Shown here: positions 1 through 7,128 of the stretch, piece by piece | Position numbering within the stretch: position 1 is the first letter of the stretch | Layout of the letters: the number at the start of each line of letters is the position of its first letter | NCBI RefSeq assembly: GCF_900115185.1 | Contig: NZ_FOVN01000002.1 | Coordinates: 466,335 to 530,334, forward strand | Source: Algorimicrobium echini | GTDB lineage: Bacteria; Bacteroidota; Bacteroidia; Flavobacteriales; Flavobacteriaceae | Reading direction: 5' to 3' | Length of the DNA: 64,000 bases | Made by a program: the position numbers and the translations under genes | The notes under the pieces: generated by a model | Databases searched by the model: none | What the model saw: only the letters and a program-made list of their open reading frames with translations | Told to the model about the DNA's origin: nothing

Positions 1-1688
1 ATACCGTTTCCAACAACAAATCCATTACCTATGGAAACAGGCAAATTTCCTTGCGCTTGAACCGCTCCAAAAATGACTTGAGCTGATGCGTCTTGAGCTT
101 TCGGGCTATTTTGATAACTCACTACAAGACTTTCAACATTTTCTAGAGTTTTAACATCTAACAACGCATATGGTCTTACAAAAACATCCAGAATAACGGT
201 ATTAGTTCGTGCTATCTCATATAACCAAACTAGTTCTTTATCTGAAAACTCAAAACTTTTCCAAGGGGTATCATTGGAACGGTGAAAACCGATTATAACC
301 GTATTATACGCTTTTAGTTTTTCAATAACTTCATCTAAATTATCACCTATAACCTCATGAACTTTTCCGTATTTTTGAAGGCCTTTAAGAAAGTCTGTCC
401 CATCATCATCACCAAGTTTAACATAGGCTATTTTTTTAGTTTCTAAATTCCGTATCGGTAAAACATCCCCTTTGTTTTTCACAACAGTTATGGCATTCTC
501 CATGAGTTTCTCATAGAGCACATCATCTTCAGGTCTGTTTAAATCGGATATTAAATTATCTAAATCAACAGGTATATACTTATTAAGTTCTACTTTGTAT
601 TTAGCCTTCAATATTTTTTTAACTGAATGCGCTAAACGCTCTTCAGTAATGTCACCAGCATTATAAGCTTCTCTTATTTTATCAATAGCTTTGGGTACAT
701 CTTCCGAAATTAACAGAATATCATTTCCTGCTTGAAAAGCGGCTAAATCAATTGCTCCAGGACTGTCAAAATCAGCAACACCTTTCATATTTAAAGCATC
801 TGTAAAAATAAGCCCTTTAAAGCCGAGTTGGTCTTTAAGGATATCTGTAATAACATGTTTAGACAAAGATGTTGGTAACCCATTTTCAGGTTCTAAAGCT
901 GGCACATTTAAATGCGCAACCATAACACTAGAAACACCTTCTTTTATTAGTCGCTTATAAGGATACATTTCTATAGAATCTATTCGCTTTAAATCGAAAT
1001 CTATAGTTGGCAATGCTTTATGGGAATCGGTATCAGTATCTCCATGACCTGGAAAATGCTTGGCACTAGATAAAATTCCAGCATCATGCATACCTTGCAT
1101 AAACACGGCTGCCTTTTCGGTGACATTTTCTCTATCTTCACCAAATGATCGGTTTCCAATAATTGGATTTTTTGGATTAGTGTTAATATCAATATCTGGT
1201 GCAAAATTAAAATGTACCCCTAAACGCTTACAGTGTTCACCAATATGGTAACCAGCTTTTGCTACTAATTGGTTATCTTTTATGGCACCAAGCGTCATAT
1301 TCCATGGAAAAGCATAGGTTGAATCTAAACGCATACTCAAACCCCATTCTGCATCCATTCCAACTAACAGTGGAACTTTTGCAACATCTTGCAATTCATT
1401 ATTAAATCTTGCTTGATTTACAGGATCTCCTTTGGAAAAAATAATACCTCCAATATGGTTATTAGTTACCATTTGGCTGATAATATTTTCATGCCTTAAG
1501 CCTTTGTTAGAAAATGCTTGAACCATAAAAAGCTGGCCAATTTTTTCATCTAAAGTCATGCTGGCATAAATACTATCCACCCATTTTAATTGCTCATTAG
1601 CATCAGGAGTTAACAGAGGGTCTGTAGTTTGTGCAAACAAAACCGGTTTTAAAGCAATAAATAAAACTGCAAAAAATAATAAGCGCAT
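1..1688 (-). CDS. Glycoside hydrolase family 3 protein (beta-N-acetylhexosaminidase type), cut by the window edge
   Basis: Translating the minus strand from ATG at 1686-1688 gives an open frame that runs off base 1, so only the first 562 or so residues are seen. It starts with a signal peptide (MRLLFFAVLFIALKPVLFAQ). The GH3 catalytic barrel follows, with the NagZ-like motif KHFPGHGDTDTDSHKALP and the nucleophile region FTDALNMKGVADF, whose Asp is the predicted nucleophile. From about residue 390 the second (alpha/beta) GH3 domain begins. In Flavobacteriaceae such proteins often carry a C-terminal serine-hydrolase (beta-lactamase-like) domain; that part would lie outside the window. Likely role: periplasmic cleavage of terminal N-acetylhexosamine residues, for example from peptidoglycan or chitin fragments. 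The exact substrate is not shown. Confidence 0.9.
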   Translation of the reverse strand, partial: MRLLFFAVLFIALKPVLFAQTTDPLLTPDANEQLKWVDSIYASMTLDEKIGQLFMVQAFSNKGLRHENIISQMVTNNHIGGIIFSKGDPVNQARFNNELQDVAKVPLLVGMDAEWGLSMRLDSTYAFPWNMTLGAIKDNQLVAKAGYHIGEHCKRLGVHFNFAPDIDINTNPKNPIIGNRSFGEDRENVTEKAAVFMQGMHDAGILSSAKHFPGHGDTDTDSHKALPTIDFDLKRIDSIEMYPYKRLIKEGVSSVMVAHLNVPALEPENGLPTSLSKHVITDILKDQLGFKGLIFTDALNMKGVADFDSPGAIDLAAFQAGNDILLISEDVPKAIDKIREAYNAGDITEERLAHSVKKILKAKYKVELNKYIPVDLDNLISDLNRPEDDVLYEKLMENAITVVKNKGDVLPIRNLETKKIAYVKLGDDDGTDFLKGLQKYGKVHEVIGDNLDEVIEKLKAYNTVIIGFHRSNDTPWKSFEFSDKELVWLYEIARTNTVILDVFVRPYALLDVKTLENVESLVVSYQNSPKAQDASAQVIFGAVQAQGNLPVSIGNGFVVGNG

Positions 1689-1799
1689 AAAATGAAATGA
1701 TTATTTATAGTTTGATATTAAAAAACTATGCCAAATTACCAATTTTGACAAAAAGAAGCACAGACTTTAAGATAGATTTATAACGGGAATAGTTTTAAA

Positions 1800-2666
1800 T
1801 TATTGACATTGATTTTCATATTCTTCAAGAAATTCATAGTAACGCTTGAGAGCATATTTTGTATCTAAATCCCAAACAAATCTTTTTCGTTTGGATTTAT
1901 CTAGTTTTTTAGCTTCCGCTTTTTTAAACTTGTTGTGTTCTTTTAAGTCTTGTCGTGTTTTTTTTCTGTTTTCACTGGATTCCAAAATAACAGATTGTTC
2001 CTTTAAATAGGTTTGAAAAACTTCGCAGTCTTTAGTTGGTAAAGAAAAGGCTTTTATAAATTTATCATCCAAGCTCCAAAAACTAAACAAGGAACCTACA
2101 GTAATGTCCTGTGGCATGTAAGCATACTCTTGATCTTTATGTTTTAAGTAAACAAGCGGTGTTACGGATATACCTGTATAAAGCGGTTTTTTACCACTAT
2201 TAGGGTCATGAAATAATACAGTAAGGACGTACATTTTTACCGTTCCATCACGAACTAAAGGCACTAAAATATCACGATCTTTATATACCGTTTCCAAATT
2301 ATTAGTGATAGTTTTTACTTTAATCATATCAAAAACCACAGGTTCAGTATTTATATCAAAAATTGTAAGCGTCTTTATTGTGTTTGTTGGAATTTTATAG
2401 GGTTTGGCGTCTTTTGATTCTTTTACAATAAGGTAAGATCTACCAGCTCGATTAGCTTCTAGATTTCGTAAACCTACGCCAAAACCACTAAACTCGAAGG
2501 TGCTTGCCTCTAAAAAATCTTTTAAAAGTAACCGTTTAGTTTCGTTGTTGGTAAATGTAATTTCTGCTAGATAAAAATCCTTTTTAATAAAAAAGATATC
2601 TATTTGTGCAAAACTATTTGTTGTGAGACAAATAGTAATGATTAACAAAAGCCATTTAATTTTCAT
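1800..2666 (-). CDS. Exported protein of unknown function, very basic C-terminus
   Basis: A 288-residue protein with a clear signal peptide (MKIKWLLLIITICLTTNSFAQ), so it is probably periplasmic or surface exposed. I do not recognise a domain. The middle is beta-rich with alternating hydrophobic residues (about residues 25-200). The last 70 residues are rich in Lys/Arg (KKTRQDLKEHNKFKKAEAKK) and end in a Tyr/Glu-rich tail. It lies 23 bases downstream of the 161-residue gene on the same strand and could be the last gene of that operon. No function is proposed. Confidence 0.8.
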   Translation of the reverse strand: MKIKWLLLIITICLTTNSFAQIDIFFIKKDFYLAEITFTNNETKRLLLKDFLEASTFEFSGFGVGLRNLEANRAGRSYLIVKESKDAKPYKIPTNTIKTLTIFDINTEPVVFDMIKVKTITNNLETVYKDRDILVPLVRDGTVKMYVLTVLFHDPNSGKKPLYTGISVTPLVYLKHKDQEYAYMPQDITVGSLFSFWSLDDKFIKAFSLPTKDCEVFQTYLKEQSVILESSENRKKTRQDLKEHNKFKKAEAKKLDKSKRKRFVWDLDTKYALKRYYEFLEEYENQCQ

Positions 2667-2689
2667 GAATAAATATGTTGATTGATAGT

Positions 2690-3175
2690 TTATTTAATAA
2701 AACGTGCGTGCCAACTCTCACTGGCAGGAACTTCCCAATGTTCATTAAATTCTGCAATATTATTCACTAAATTATTAAACACGATAGTGTTTTTAGAAAC
2801 GGCACGATCTTTTGCCATTTGTCTAAAATCAGTTAAAGTTTTATAAGCTATAAAATCTCCTTGCTTATAAGAAACATTCATTTTATCCATTAAATCCACA
2901 TCATATTCTTTTTCTAATTCTTGAATAAAATGAACAGAAGCATCAATGGAACAACCAGTTGCTTTATTCATGTTTTGATTTAACGCTAACACTATAAATC
3001 GTTTATATTTAATTGTATATCCAGCTTGCAAATCACTTCCATGAGCCGTCCAATTTTCAATAAAAGTATTCAGTTTTGATTGCATTTCTTGCAATTCAAT
3101 ATCAGTGAAAGTACGATTTGCTTGGTATATCCAAACACGAGAGTCTTTTGGTAATGTATTAAAATCTACTAGCAT
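2690..3175 (-). CDS. Conserved Bacteroidota protein of unknown function (homologues often mislabelled ABC transporter ATPase)
   Basis: A 161-residue cytosolic protein with no signal peptide or membrane helix. Close relatives in Flavobacteriia start with the same MxVDFNTLPxxSRVWIYQ pattern and are, from memory, often named ABC transporter ATPase. I see no Walker A, Walker B or ABC signature here and the protein is far too short, so that name should not be trusted. Its ATG overlaps the stop of the preceding small membrane protein by one base (TAATG), which indicates translational coupling in the minus-strand operon that starts near 8.1 kb. Function unknown. Confidence 0.85.
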   Translation of the reverse strand: MLVDFNTLPKDSRVWIYQANRTFTDIELQEMQSKLNTFIENWTAHGSDLQAGYTIKYKRFIVLALNQNMNKATGCSIDASVHFIQELEKEYDVDLMDKMNVSYKQGDFIAYKTLTDFRQMAKDRAVSKNTIVFNNLVNNIAEFNEHWEVPASESWHARFIK

Positions 3176-3378
3176 TATTTTTTTTCTTTAGTTTTACTAT
3201 ATCCTGTTGTAAGTCCCATTATTAAACCAAAAAAGAAGAAATAGAACAAAAACTGATTCAAATCGAATGGCTGTCTATCCAAGTAATCGAATGCTGACAT
3301 TGCTGAAGCAAATACAAAACCTTGAATTCCTCCCGAAATTAATCCTTTTTTAATATTTTTTGAATTGACCTTTATAAT
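3175..3378 (-). CDS. Small two-helix membrane protein, paralogue 3, apparently with a non-ATG start
   Basis: An open frame without ATG/GTG/TTG upstream of its conserved part. Starting at ATT (3376-3378), three codons after the stop of the previous gene boundary, gives 67 residues, against 66 and 69 for its two neighbours. The sequence (KKGLISGGIQGFVFASAM, then AFDYLDRQPF and a second helix FLFYFFFGLIMGLTTG, then a lysine-rich tail) aligns with both neighbours: helix, DY/DF motif, polar link, helix, basic tail. The first ATG in frame is at 3298-3300 and would remove the first helix. The one-base overlap with the next gene supports real translation. It may use AUU, or its start may have been lost. 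Function unknown. Confidence 0.55.
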   Translation of the reverse strand: MIKVNSKNIKKGLISGGIQGFVFASAMSAFDYLDRQPFDLNQFLFYFFFFGLIMGLTTGYSKTKEKK

Positions 3379-3380
3379 TT

Positions 3381-3581
3381 TTACGCCTTGGTTATTTTGT
3401 TCCTAAAAGCAATAGCCATAAAAAGCCCTACAAATACAGCTTGAAAAATATATCTTTCCCATATTACTGGCTCTTCTTTAAAAAAATCCCATAGATAGAG
3501 TGCAAATCCATTGACAAATCCTGACACTATCCCAAAAATTACACGCCCTTTTAATGTGTTTTTTTCTGTTTTCAATTTCAT
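3381..3581 (-). CDS. Small two-helix membrane protein, paralogue 2
   Basis: I place the start at ATG 3579-3581 (66 residues, MKLKTEKNTLKGRVIFG...), not at the upstream ATG at 3669-3671. The shorter form lines up with its neighbours, and the longer one only adds out-of-frame remnants of a decayed copy. Two hydrophobic segments (about residues 13-29 and 42-58) are separated by a charged link (WDFFKEEPVIWER), with a basic end (RNKITKA). It shares the LK.GVISGI/helix/D-Y/F pattern with the genes at 3175-3378 and 3759-3968. Probably an inner-membrane protein; function unknown. It is part of the long minus-strand operon. Confidence 0.65.
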   Translation of the reverse strand: MKLKTEKNTLKGRVIFGIVSGFVNGFALYLWDFFKEEPVIWERYIFQAVFVGLFMAIAFRNKITKA

Positions 3582-3612
3582 AAGAGTTATTTTTTCGGTT
3601 ACGAAGTCGTAC

Positions 3613-3758
3613 CTAATCAAAAACCAATATTCCGACACCAAAAAGTACAGACTGAAAAATATACTTCCCAATGGAAGCTACTTCAGTATTATAATAATCA
3701 AAGCAGCTCCAAAACCTACGGCTGCAATTACGACAGATATATAGTTTGCTTTTTTAAC
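3613..3758 (-). pseudogene. Frame-disrupted fourth copy of the small two-helix membrane protein
   Basis: Directly after the stop of the 69-residue gene the same frame continues as VKKANYISVVIAAVGFGAAL followed by IIIIL and a stop. A shift of one frame then yields TEVASIGKYIFQSVLFGVGI, which matches the second helix of paralogue 2 (YIFQAVFVGLFMA against YIFQSVLFGVGIL). The total length (146 bases) is not a multiple of three and there is no start codon. I read this as a decayed copy, or as a real gene split by a sequencing or assembly indel in the A/T-rich join near 3680. Confidence 0.5.
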
Positions 3759-3968
3759 TTATTTATTGCGCTTTGCTTCTTCCTTTTTTACTTTTCGGTA
3801 TGCCATATAGGCATTAAAAAATCCGAATAACACAAAATGCAGAGCAAATTTTAAAATTGAAAATTGGCGTCCCATAAAATAATCGAATGCCACCATAACT
3901 AGGGCAAACATAATTCCTGAAATAACACCTAATTTTAGATATGTTTTATTTTTTTCAAAAAAACTCAT
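3759..3968 (-). CDS. Small two-helix membrane protein, paralogue 1
   Basis: 69 residues, starting with ATG five bases after the stop of the CCG Fe-S protein. It has two hydrophobic helices (about residues 12-29 and 39-55), the DYF motif between them and a Lys/Glu/Arg tail (KVKKEEAKRNK). It is the best preserved member of a tandem family of three intact and one broken copy at 3175-3968. No domain is recognised. Its position directly behind a redox protein suggests, but does not show, a link to membrane electron transfer. Confidence 0.7.
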   Translation of the reverse strand: MSFFEKNKTYLKLGVISGIMFALVMVAFDYFMGRQFSILKFALHFVLFGFFNAYMAYRKVKKEEAKRNK

Positions 3969-3973
3969 TAATT

Positions 3974-4765
3974 CTATAAATCTTCAGCGTTAGCAATTAA
4001 TTCAGCAATATCCATAACGTCAATATTTGCTTCTTGGTCTTTGGCTTTAACACCATCAGTCATCATGGTATTACAGAAAGGACAACCAGCAGCAATAATC
4101 TCTGGTTTGGTTTCAATGGCTTGTTCTGTACGTTCTACATTAATTTCTTTATTTCCTTTTTCCGCGTCTTTAAACATCTGTGCGCCACCTGCTCCACAGC
4201 ATAAACCACGACTTTTACAACTCTTCATTTCTATTAATTCGGCATCCAATTTCCGAATTAACTCACGAGGTGCTTCATAAACACCATTAGCGCGACCTAG
4301 AAAACATGGGTCATGAAATGTGATACGTTTACCTTTAAACTGACCACCTTCAATAGTTAAGCGTCCTTCTTCCAACAACGATTTTAAAAATTGTGTATGG
4401 TGCATGACCTCATACTGGCCACCAAGTCCTGGGTATTCATTTTTCATGGTATTGAAACAATGCGGACAGGTTGTTACTATTTTCTTGATTTCATAAGCAT
4501 TCATGACCTCAATATTTGTAACAGCTTGCATTTGGAACAAAAATTCATTTCCGCTTCGTTTTGCTGGATCGCCTGTACAACCTTCTTCGGTTCCCAAAAC
4601 GGCAAAGTCTACATTTGACTTATTTAAAATTCGTACGAAAGCTTTGGTTATTTTTTTAGCTCTATCATCAAAACTTCCAGCACAACCAACCCAAAATAAC
4701 ACTTCTGGTTGTTTGCCTTCTGCCATATACTCTGCCATAGTTGGCACTTTAAGTTGTTCGCTCAT
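3974..4765 (-). CDS. CCG-domain Fe-S protein (heterodisulfide-reductase-like / LutA-GlcF-type subunit)
   Basis: 263 residues from ATG 4763-4765 (MSEQLKVPTMAEYM...). A longer frame to 4822 would overlap the upstream gene and adds a non-conserved leader. Two cysteine-rich CCG domains are visible: CAGSFDDR, EGCTGDP and CPHCFNTMKNEYP in the first, then DPCFLGRANGVYEAPR, SRGLCCGAGGAQMF and GCPFCNTMM in the second. Such domains bind an Fe-S cluster and are found in HdrB/HdrD, LutA and GlcF proteins. Its partner is almost certainly the membrane Fe-S protein at 5803-7116 in the same operon; together they resemble a split HdrDE/glycolate-oxidase-type electron-transfer unit. The substrate is unknown. 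No catalytic dehydrogenase gene is adjacent. Confidence 0.9.
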   Translation of the reverse strand: MSEQLKVPTMAEYMAEGKQPEVLFWVGCAGSFDDRAKKITKAFVRILNKSNVDFAVLGTEEGCTGDPAKRSGNEFLFQMQAVTNIEVMNAYEIKKIVTTCPHCFNTMKNEYPGLGGQYEVMHHTQFLKSLLEEGRLTIEGGQFKGKRITFHDPCFLGRANGVYEAPRELIRKLDAELIEMKSCKSRGLCCGAGGAQMFKDAEKGNKEINVERTEQAIETKPEIIAAGCPFCNTMMTDGVKAKDQEANIDVMDIAELIANAEDL

Positions 4766-4772
4766 AATATTA

Positions 4773-5219
4773 TTATTCGTGTTTACCATCGTCAAAAACT
4801 TGGATGGTGACTTTTTTATCAACTAAATCTGTAAATTTTCCTTTATATCGCGTGGCCTTTACCAAATGATTATCTATCCAGTGATAATTGCCGCCTCGTG
4901 GTTTACCCATTAACAGACTATGAAACTTAAAACCATGTTTATTAAGCCATTTTTCAGTAACCTCACGATGGTCTTCAGTTCTGGATGTAAAGAAACAAAT
5001 TAAATGTCCTTCATTGTACCATTTATTACAAGTAGCTAAAGCATCTGGATATGGCTCACAAGTACCCATCCGTTCAGGTTCTTCATTGGGAACATCTTCT
5101 GTTATGGTACCATCAATATCTATTAAATAATTTTTTACACCTTCAGGTAAAATGGGACTTACTTTTTCGCCTGCTTCTACTTTTTCGTGTAATAATTTAT
5201 CTGCGTCTTCTCGTTTCAT
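4773..5219 (-). CDS. HAD-superfamily phosphatase-like protein
   Basis: 148 residues, cytosolic. HAD motif I is YLIDIDGTITED (DxDGT), motif II is FFTSRTEDH, and a lysine/aspartate region follows (LLMGKPRGGNYHWIDN), ending with VFDDGKHE. It is small and capless, like short phosphatases and KdsC-type enzymes. Homologues in flavobacteria are sometimes called phosphoheptose isomerase, which the motifs do not support. It sits between a secreted small protein and the CCG Fe-S gene with gaps of 12 and 7 bases, so it is co-transcribed with the redox pair. The phosphorylated substrate cannot be told from sequence. Confidence 0.8.
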   Translation of the reverse strand: MKREDADKLLHEKVEAGEKVSPILPEGVKNYLIDIDGTITEDVPNEEPERMGTCEPYPDALATCNKWYNEGHLICFFTSRTEDHREVTEKWLNKHGFKFHSLLMGKPRGGNYHWIDNHLVKATRYKGKFTDLVDKKVTIQVFDDGKHE

Positions 5220-5231
5220 TCTAATGGGTCT

Positions 5232-5609
5232 TTATTCAATCTTTTTGGGAATATCTTCATTTTCAATTTCAGTTTCTTCCGTATTCATTTCTAAAAAATC
5301 ATCTTTGGAAATTCGGATTATAATAGCTAATCTCTTAATCCCATTCTCTAGAATATTATCTGGATTATAGCGTTCATTATAAGCACGATTTAAGGCTTCA
5401 TAACCAATTTTAGTTGTTTGTTTATCTGAACAGTAATCGCAAAAAACAGTTGTTAATTTAATTTCTTTGGCTTCTTTATTCTGATACGTTATTTCAGTAT
5501 AAACTTTTATTTGTAATGAATCTTTTGCATAACCTTGAGCACGCGTACTATTGATTCCAATAAAAAATACACAAACTAATAGGCTATATGTTATTATGCA
5601 ATTATTAAT
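5232..5609 (-). CDS. Small exported protein of unknown function, probably with an ATT start
   Basis: A 125-residue reading frame that has no ATG, GTG or TTG before its signal peptide. Beginning at ATT (5607-5609) it reads INNCIITYSLLVCVFFIGIN then STRAQG, a good signal peptide with an AQ-type cleavage site. The mature part has a CDYC motif (TTVFCDYCSDKQTTK) and an acidic end (NTEETEIENEDIPKKIE). It fits tightly between its neighbours (3 bases after the upstream stop, 12 bases before the HAD start), so it is very likely a real gene. The ATT start, or a sequencing error at the start codon, needs proof. No known domain. Confidence 0.6.
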   Translation of the reverse strand: MNNCIITYSLLVCVFFIGINSTRAQGYAKDSLQIKVYTEITYQNKEAKEIKLTTVFCDYCSDKQTTKIGYEALNRAYNERYNPDNILENGIKRLAIIIRISKDDFLEMNTEETEIENEDIPKKIE

Positions 5610-5612
5610 ATT

Positions 5613-5798
5613 TTAAATTTTATCTAGATTAAATAATCTGAAAACGTTTGAAAAAACAGTTCCAAACCCCATTCCAATTAATATACCACTAATAAAAGTA
5701 TCTTGTTTGTTTCCAAAAAAATGATAACACAAACCCACTGCACAAATAATAATTCCTGTAATTACAATTGTTTTAGGTTGGTACCAAAGTTTATTCAT
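5613..5798 (-). CDS. Small two-helix membrane protein
   Basis: 61 residues with two hydrophobic segments (TIVITGIIICAVGLCYHFF and FISGILIGMGFGTVFSNVF) joined by a short polar turn (GNKQD). It follows the membrane Fe-S gene by 4 bases and precedes the small exported protein by 3 bases, so it belongs to the same transcript. It has no clear likeness to the tandem small family at 3.2-4.0 kb apart from size and topology. Function unknown. Confidence 0.7.
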   Translation of the reverse strand: MNKLWYQPKTIVITGIIICAVGLCYHFFGNKQDTFISGILIGMGFGTVFSNVFRLFNLDKI

Positions 5799-5802
5799 GT
5801 TA

Positions 5803-7116
5803 TTACTCGTTTTTCCAGTTTAAGCGATCCATTTGGTTATAAGGCCAAGGAGCTGCATTATTTTCTATATTGGTCATCATATTATTCAACTCGGTAGGTG
5901 CCGCACTTTGCTCCATAACCAAGTAACGACGCATATCCATGATAATGGAAAGTGGATCAATACTAACAGGACAAGCTTCTACACAAGCATTACAAGATGT
6001 GCAAGCCCATAGCTCTTCCCGTGTGATGTAATCATCCAATAGTTGTTTTCCATCATCTTGAAAAACACCTTTATTTGCATCTATATTTTTTCCAACTTCT
6101 TCCAATCTATCTCGTGTATCCATCATGATTTTACGAGGTGAAAGTTTTTTACCTGTTATATTTGCTGGACATTCACTGGTACAACGGCCACATTCTGTAC
6201 AGGTGTAGGCGTTTAATAATTGTACCCAGTTTAAATCTTGAACATCACTAGCACCAAATTTTGCTGGCATGTCATTATCACTATCTTCTTCTGGTGCTGC
6301 AAACGGATCAGCATCTGGATCCATCATCATTTTAACTTCCTTTGTTACTGCTTCTAAATTATTAAGCTGTCCTTTAGGTTTTACTTTTCCATAATAGGTG
6401 TTAGGAAACGCCAATAAAATGTGTAAATGTTTGGAGAAATACAAGTAATTTAAGAAAACTAGAATCCCCAAAATATGTAACCACCAAGCTGAACGCTCAA
6501 TAACATGAACAGTTGCATCTGGTAAGCCATTAAATAATGGTGCTATAAACTGACTGATAACATTCCCTGAATTTAGATCCTGAAATACCATGTCTGTGGC
6601 ATTCATAACCAAGAATACGGTCATTAATACCATTTCAAAATATAGAATAATATTACCGTCACTCTTTGGCCAACTTGTCATTTCGGCTTTCCAAAATCGT
6701 TGAATTTTAATGACATTTCTTCGTAACCAAAAGATAACTACAGAGACAAACACTAATGCTGCTAATATTTCAAAAGAACCTATTAAGAATCCGTAAACAG
6801 ATGTAGGCAGAATTTCTAGAAAAATTCTGTGTGTTCCAAAAAGCCCATCGATAATAATTTCGAGTACTTCAATATTAATAATTATGAAACCAACATAAAC
6901 AATTACGTGTAAAAAACCAGATATGGGTCGTTTTACCATTTTACTTTGGCCCAACGCAATATTAATCATGTTTTTCCAACGTTGAGATGTATTATCACTC
7001 ACGTCTACATCTTGACCAAGTTTTATGTTACGAAGTAGTTTTTTGACATTATTAGCAAAGTAGCCAATACCAAAAATTAAAGCGATAGCAAAAATAATAT
7101 TAGGAATGTAATTCAT
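5803..7116 (-). CDS. Membrane Fe-S protein with NarI-like helices and two 4Fe-4S motifs (Hdr-type partner)
   Basis: 437 residues. The N-terminal half has about five membrane helices (near residues 5-22, 68-90, 105-128, 155-175 and 208-228), like the heme-binding gamma subunit of nitrate reductase, with histidines in or near helices (residues 68-75 and 204-214). The C-terminal half carries two ferredoxin motifs, CTECGRCTSECPA and CTSCNACVEACPV. Family knowledge: this layout is used to pass electrons between the quinone pool and a CCG-domain partner, here the gene at 3974-4765. It starts 12 bases after the MCE gene and shares its promoter. A quinone- or menaquinone-linked oxidoreductase is the likely role; the substrate is unknown. 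Confidence 0.9.
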   Translation of the reverse strand: MNYIPNIIFAIALIFGIGYFANNVKKLLRNIKLGQDVDVSDNTSQRWKNMINIALGQSKMVKRPISGFLHVIVYVGFIIINIEVLEIIIDGLFGTHRIFLEILPTSVYGFLIGSFEILAALVFVSVVIFWLRRNVIKIQRFWKAEMTSWPKSDGNIILYFEMVLMTVFLVMNATDMVFQDLNSGNVISQFIAPLFNGLPDATVHVIERSAWWLHILGILVFLNYLYFSKHLHILLAFPNTYYGKVKPKGQLNNLEAVTKEVKMMMDPDADPFAAPEEDSDNDMPAKFGASDVQDLNWVQLLNAYTCTECGRCTSECPANITGKKLSPRKIMMDTRDRLEEVGKNIDANKGVFQDDGKQLLDDYITREELWACTSCNACVEACPVSIDPLSIIMDMRRYLVMEQSAAPTELNNMMTNIENNAAPWPYNQMDRLNWKNE

Positions 7117-7128
7117 GGTTGGTTTGGT

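Noticed and set aside
2690-3175. Calling the 161-residue protein an ABC transporter ATPase
   Set aside because: Walker A, Walker B and the ABC signature are all absent and the length is much too short.
3582-3671. Longer start for small membrane paralogue 2 (ATG at 3671)
   Set aside because: The extra 30 residues come from the decayed copy in another frame. The family alignment supports the ATG at 3581.
4766-4822. Longer start for the CCG Fe-S gene
   Set aside because: It overlaps the end of the HAD gene, and the added residues (MIKKSPSKFLTMVNTNNNI) are just the other-frame reading of that gene.
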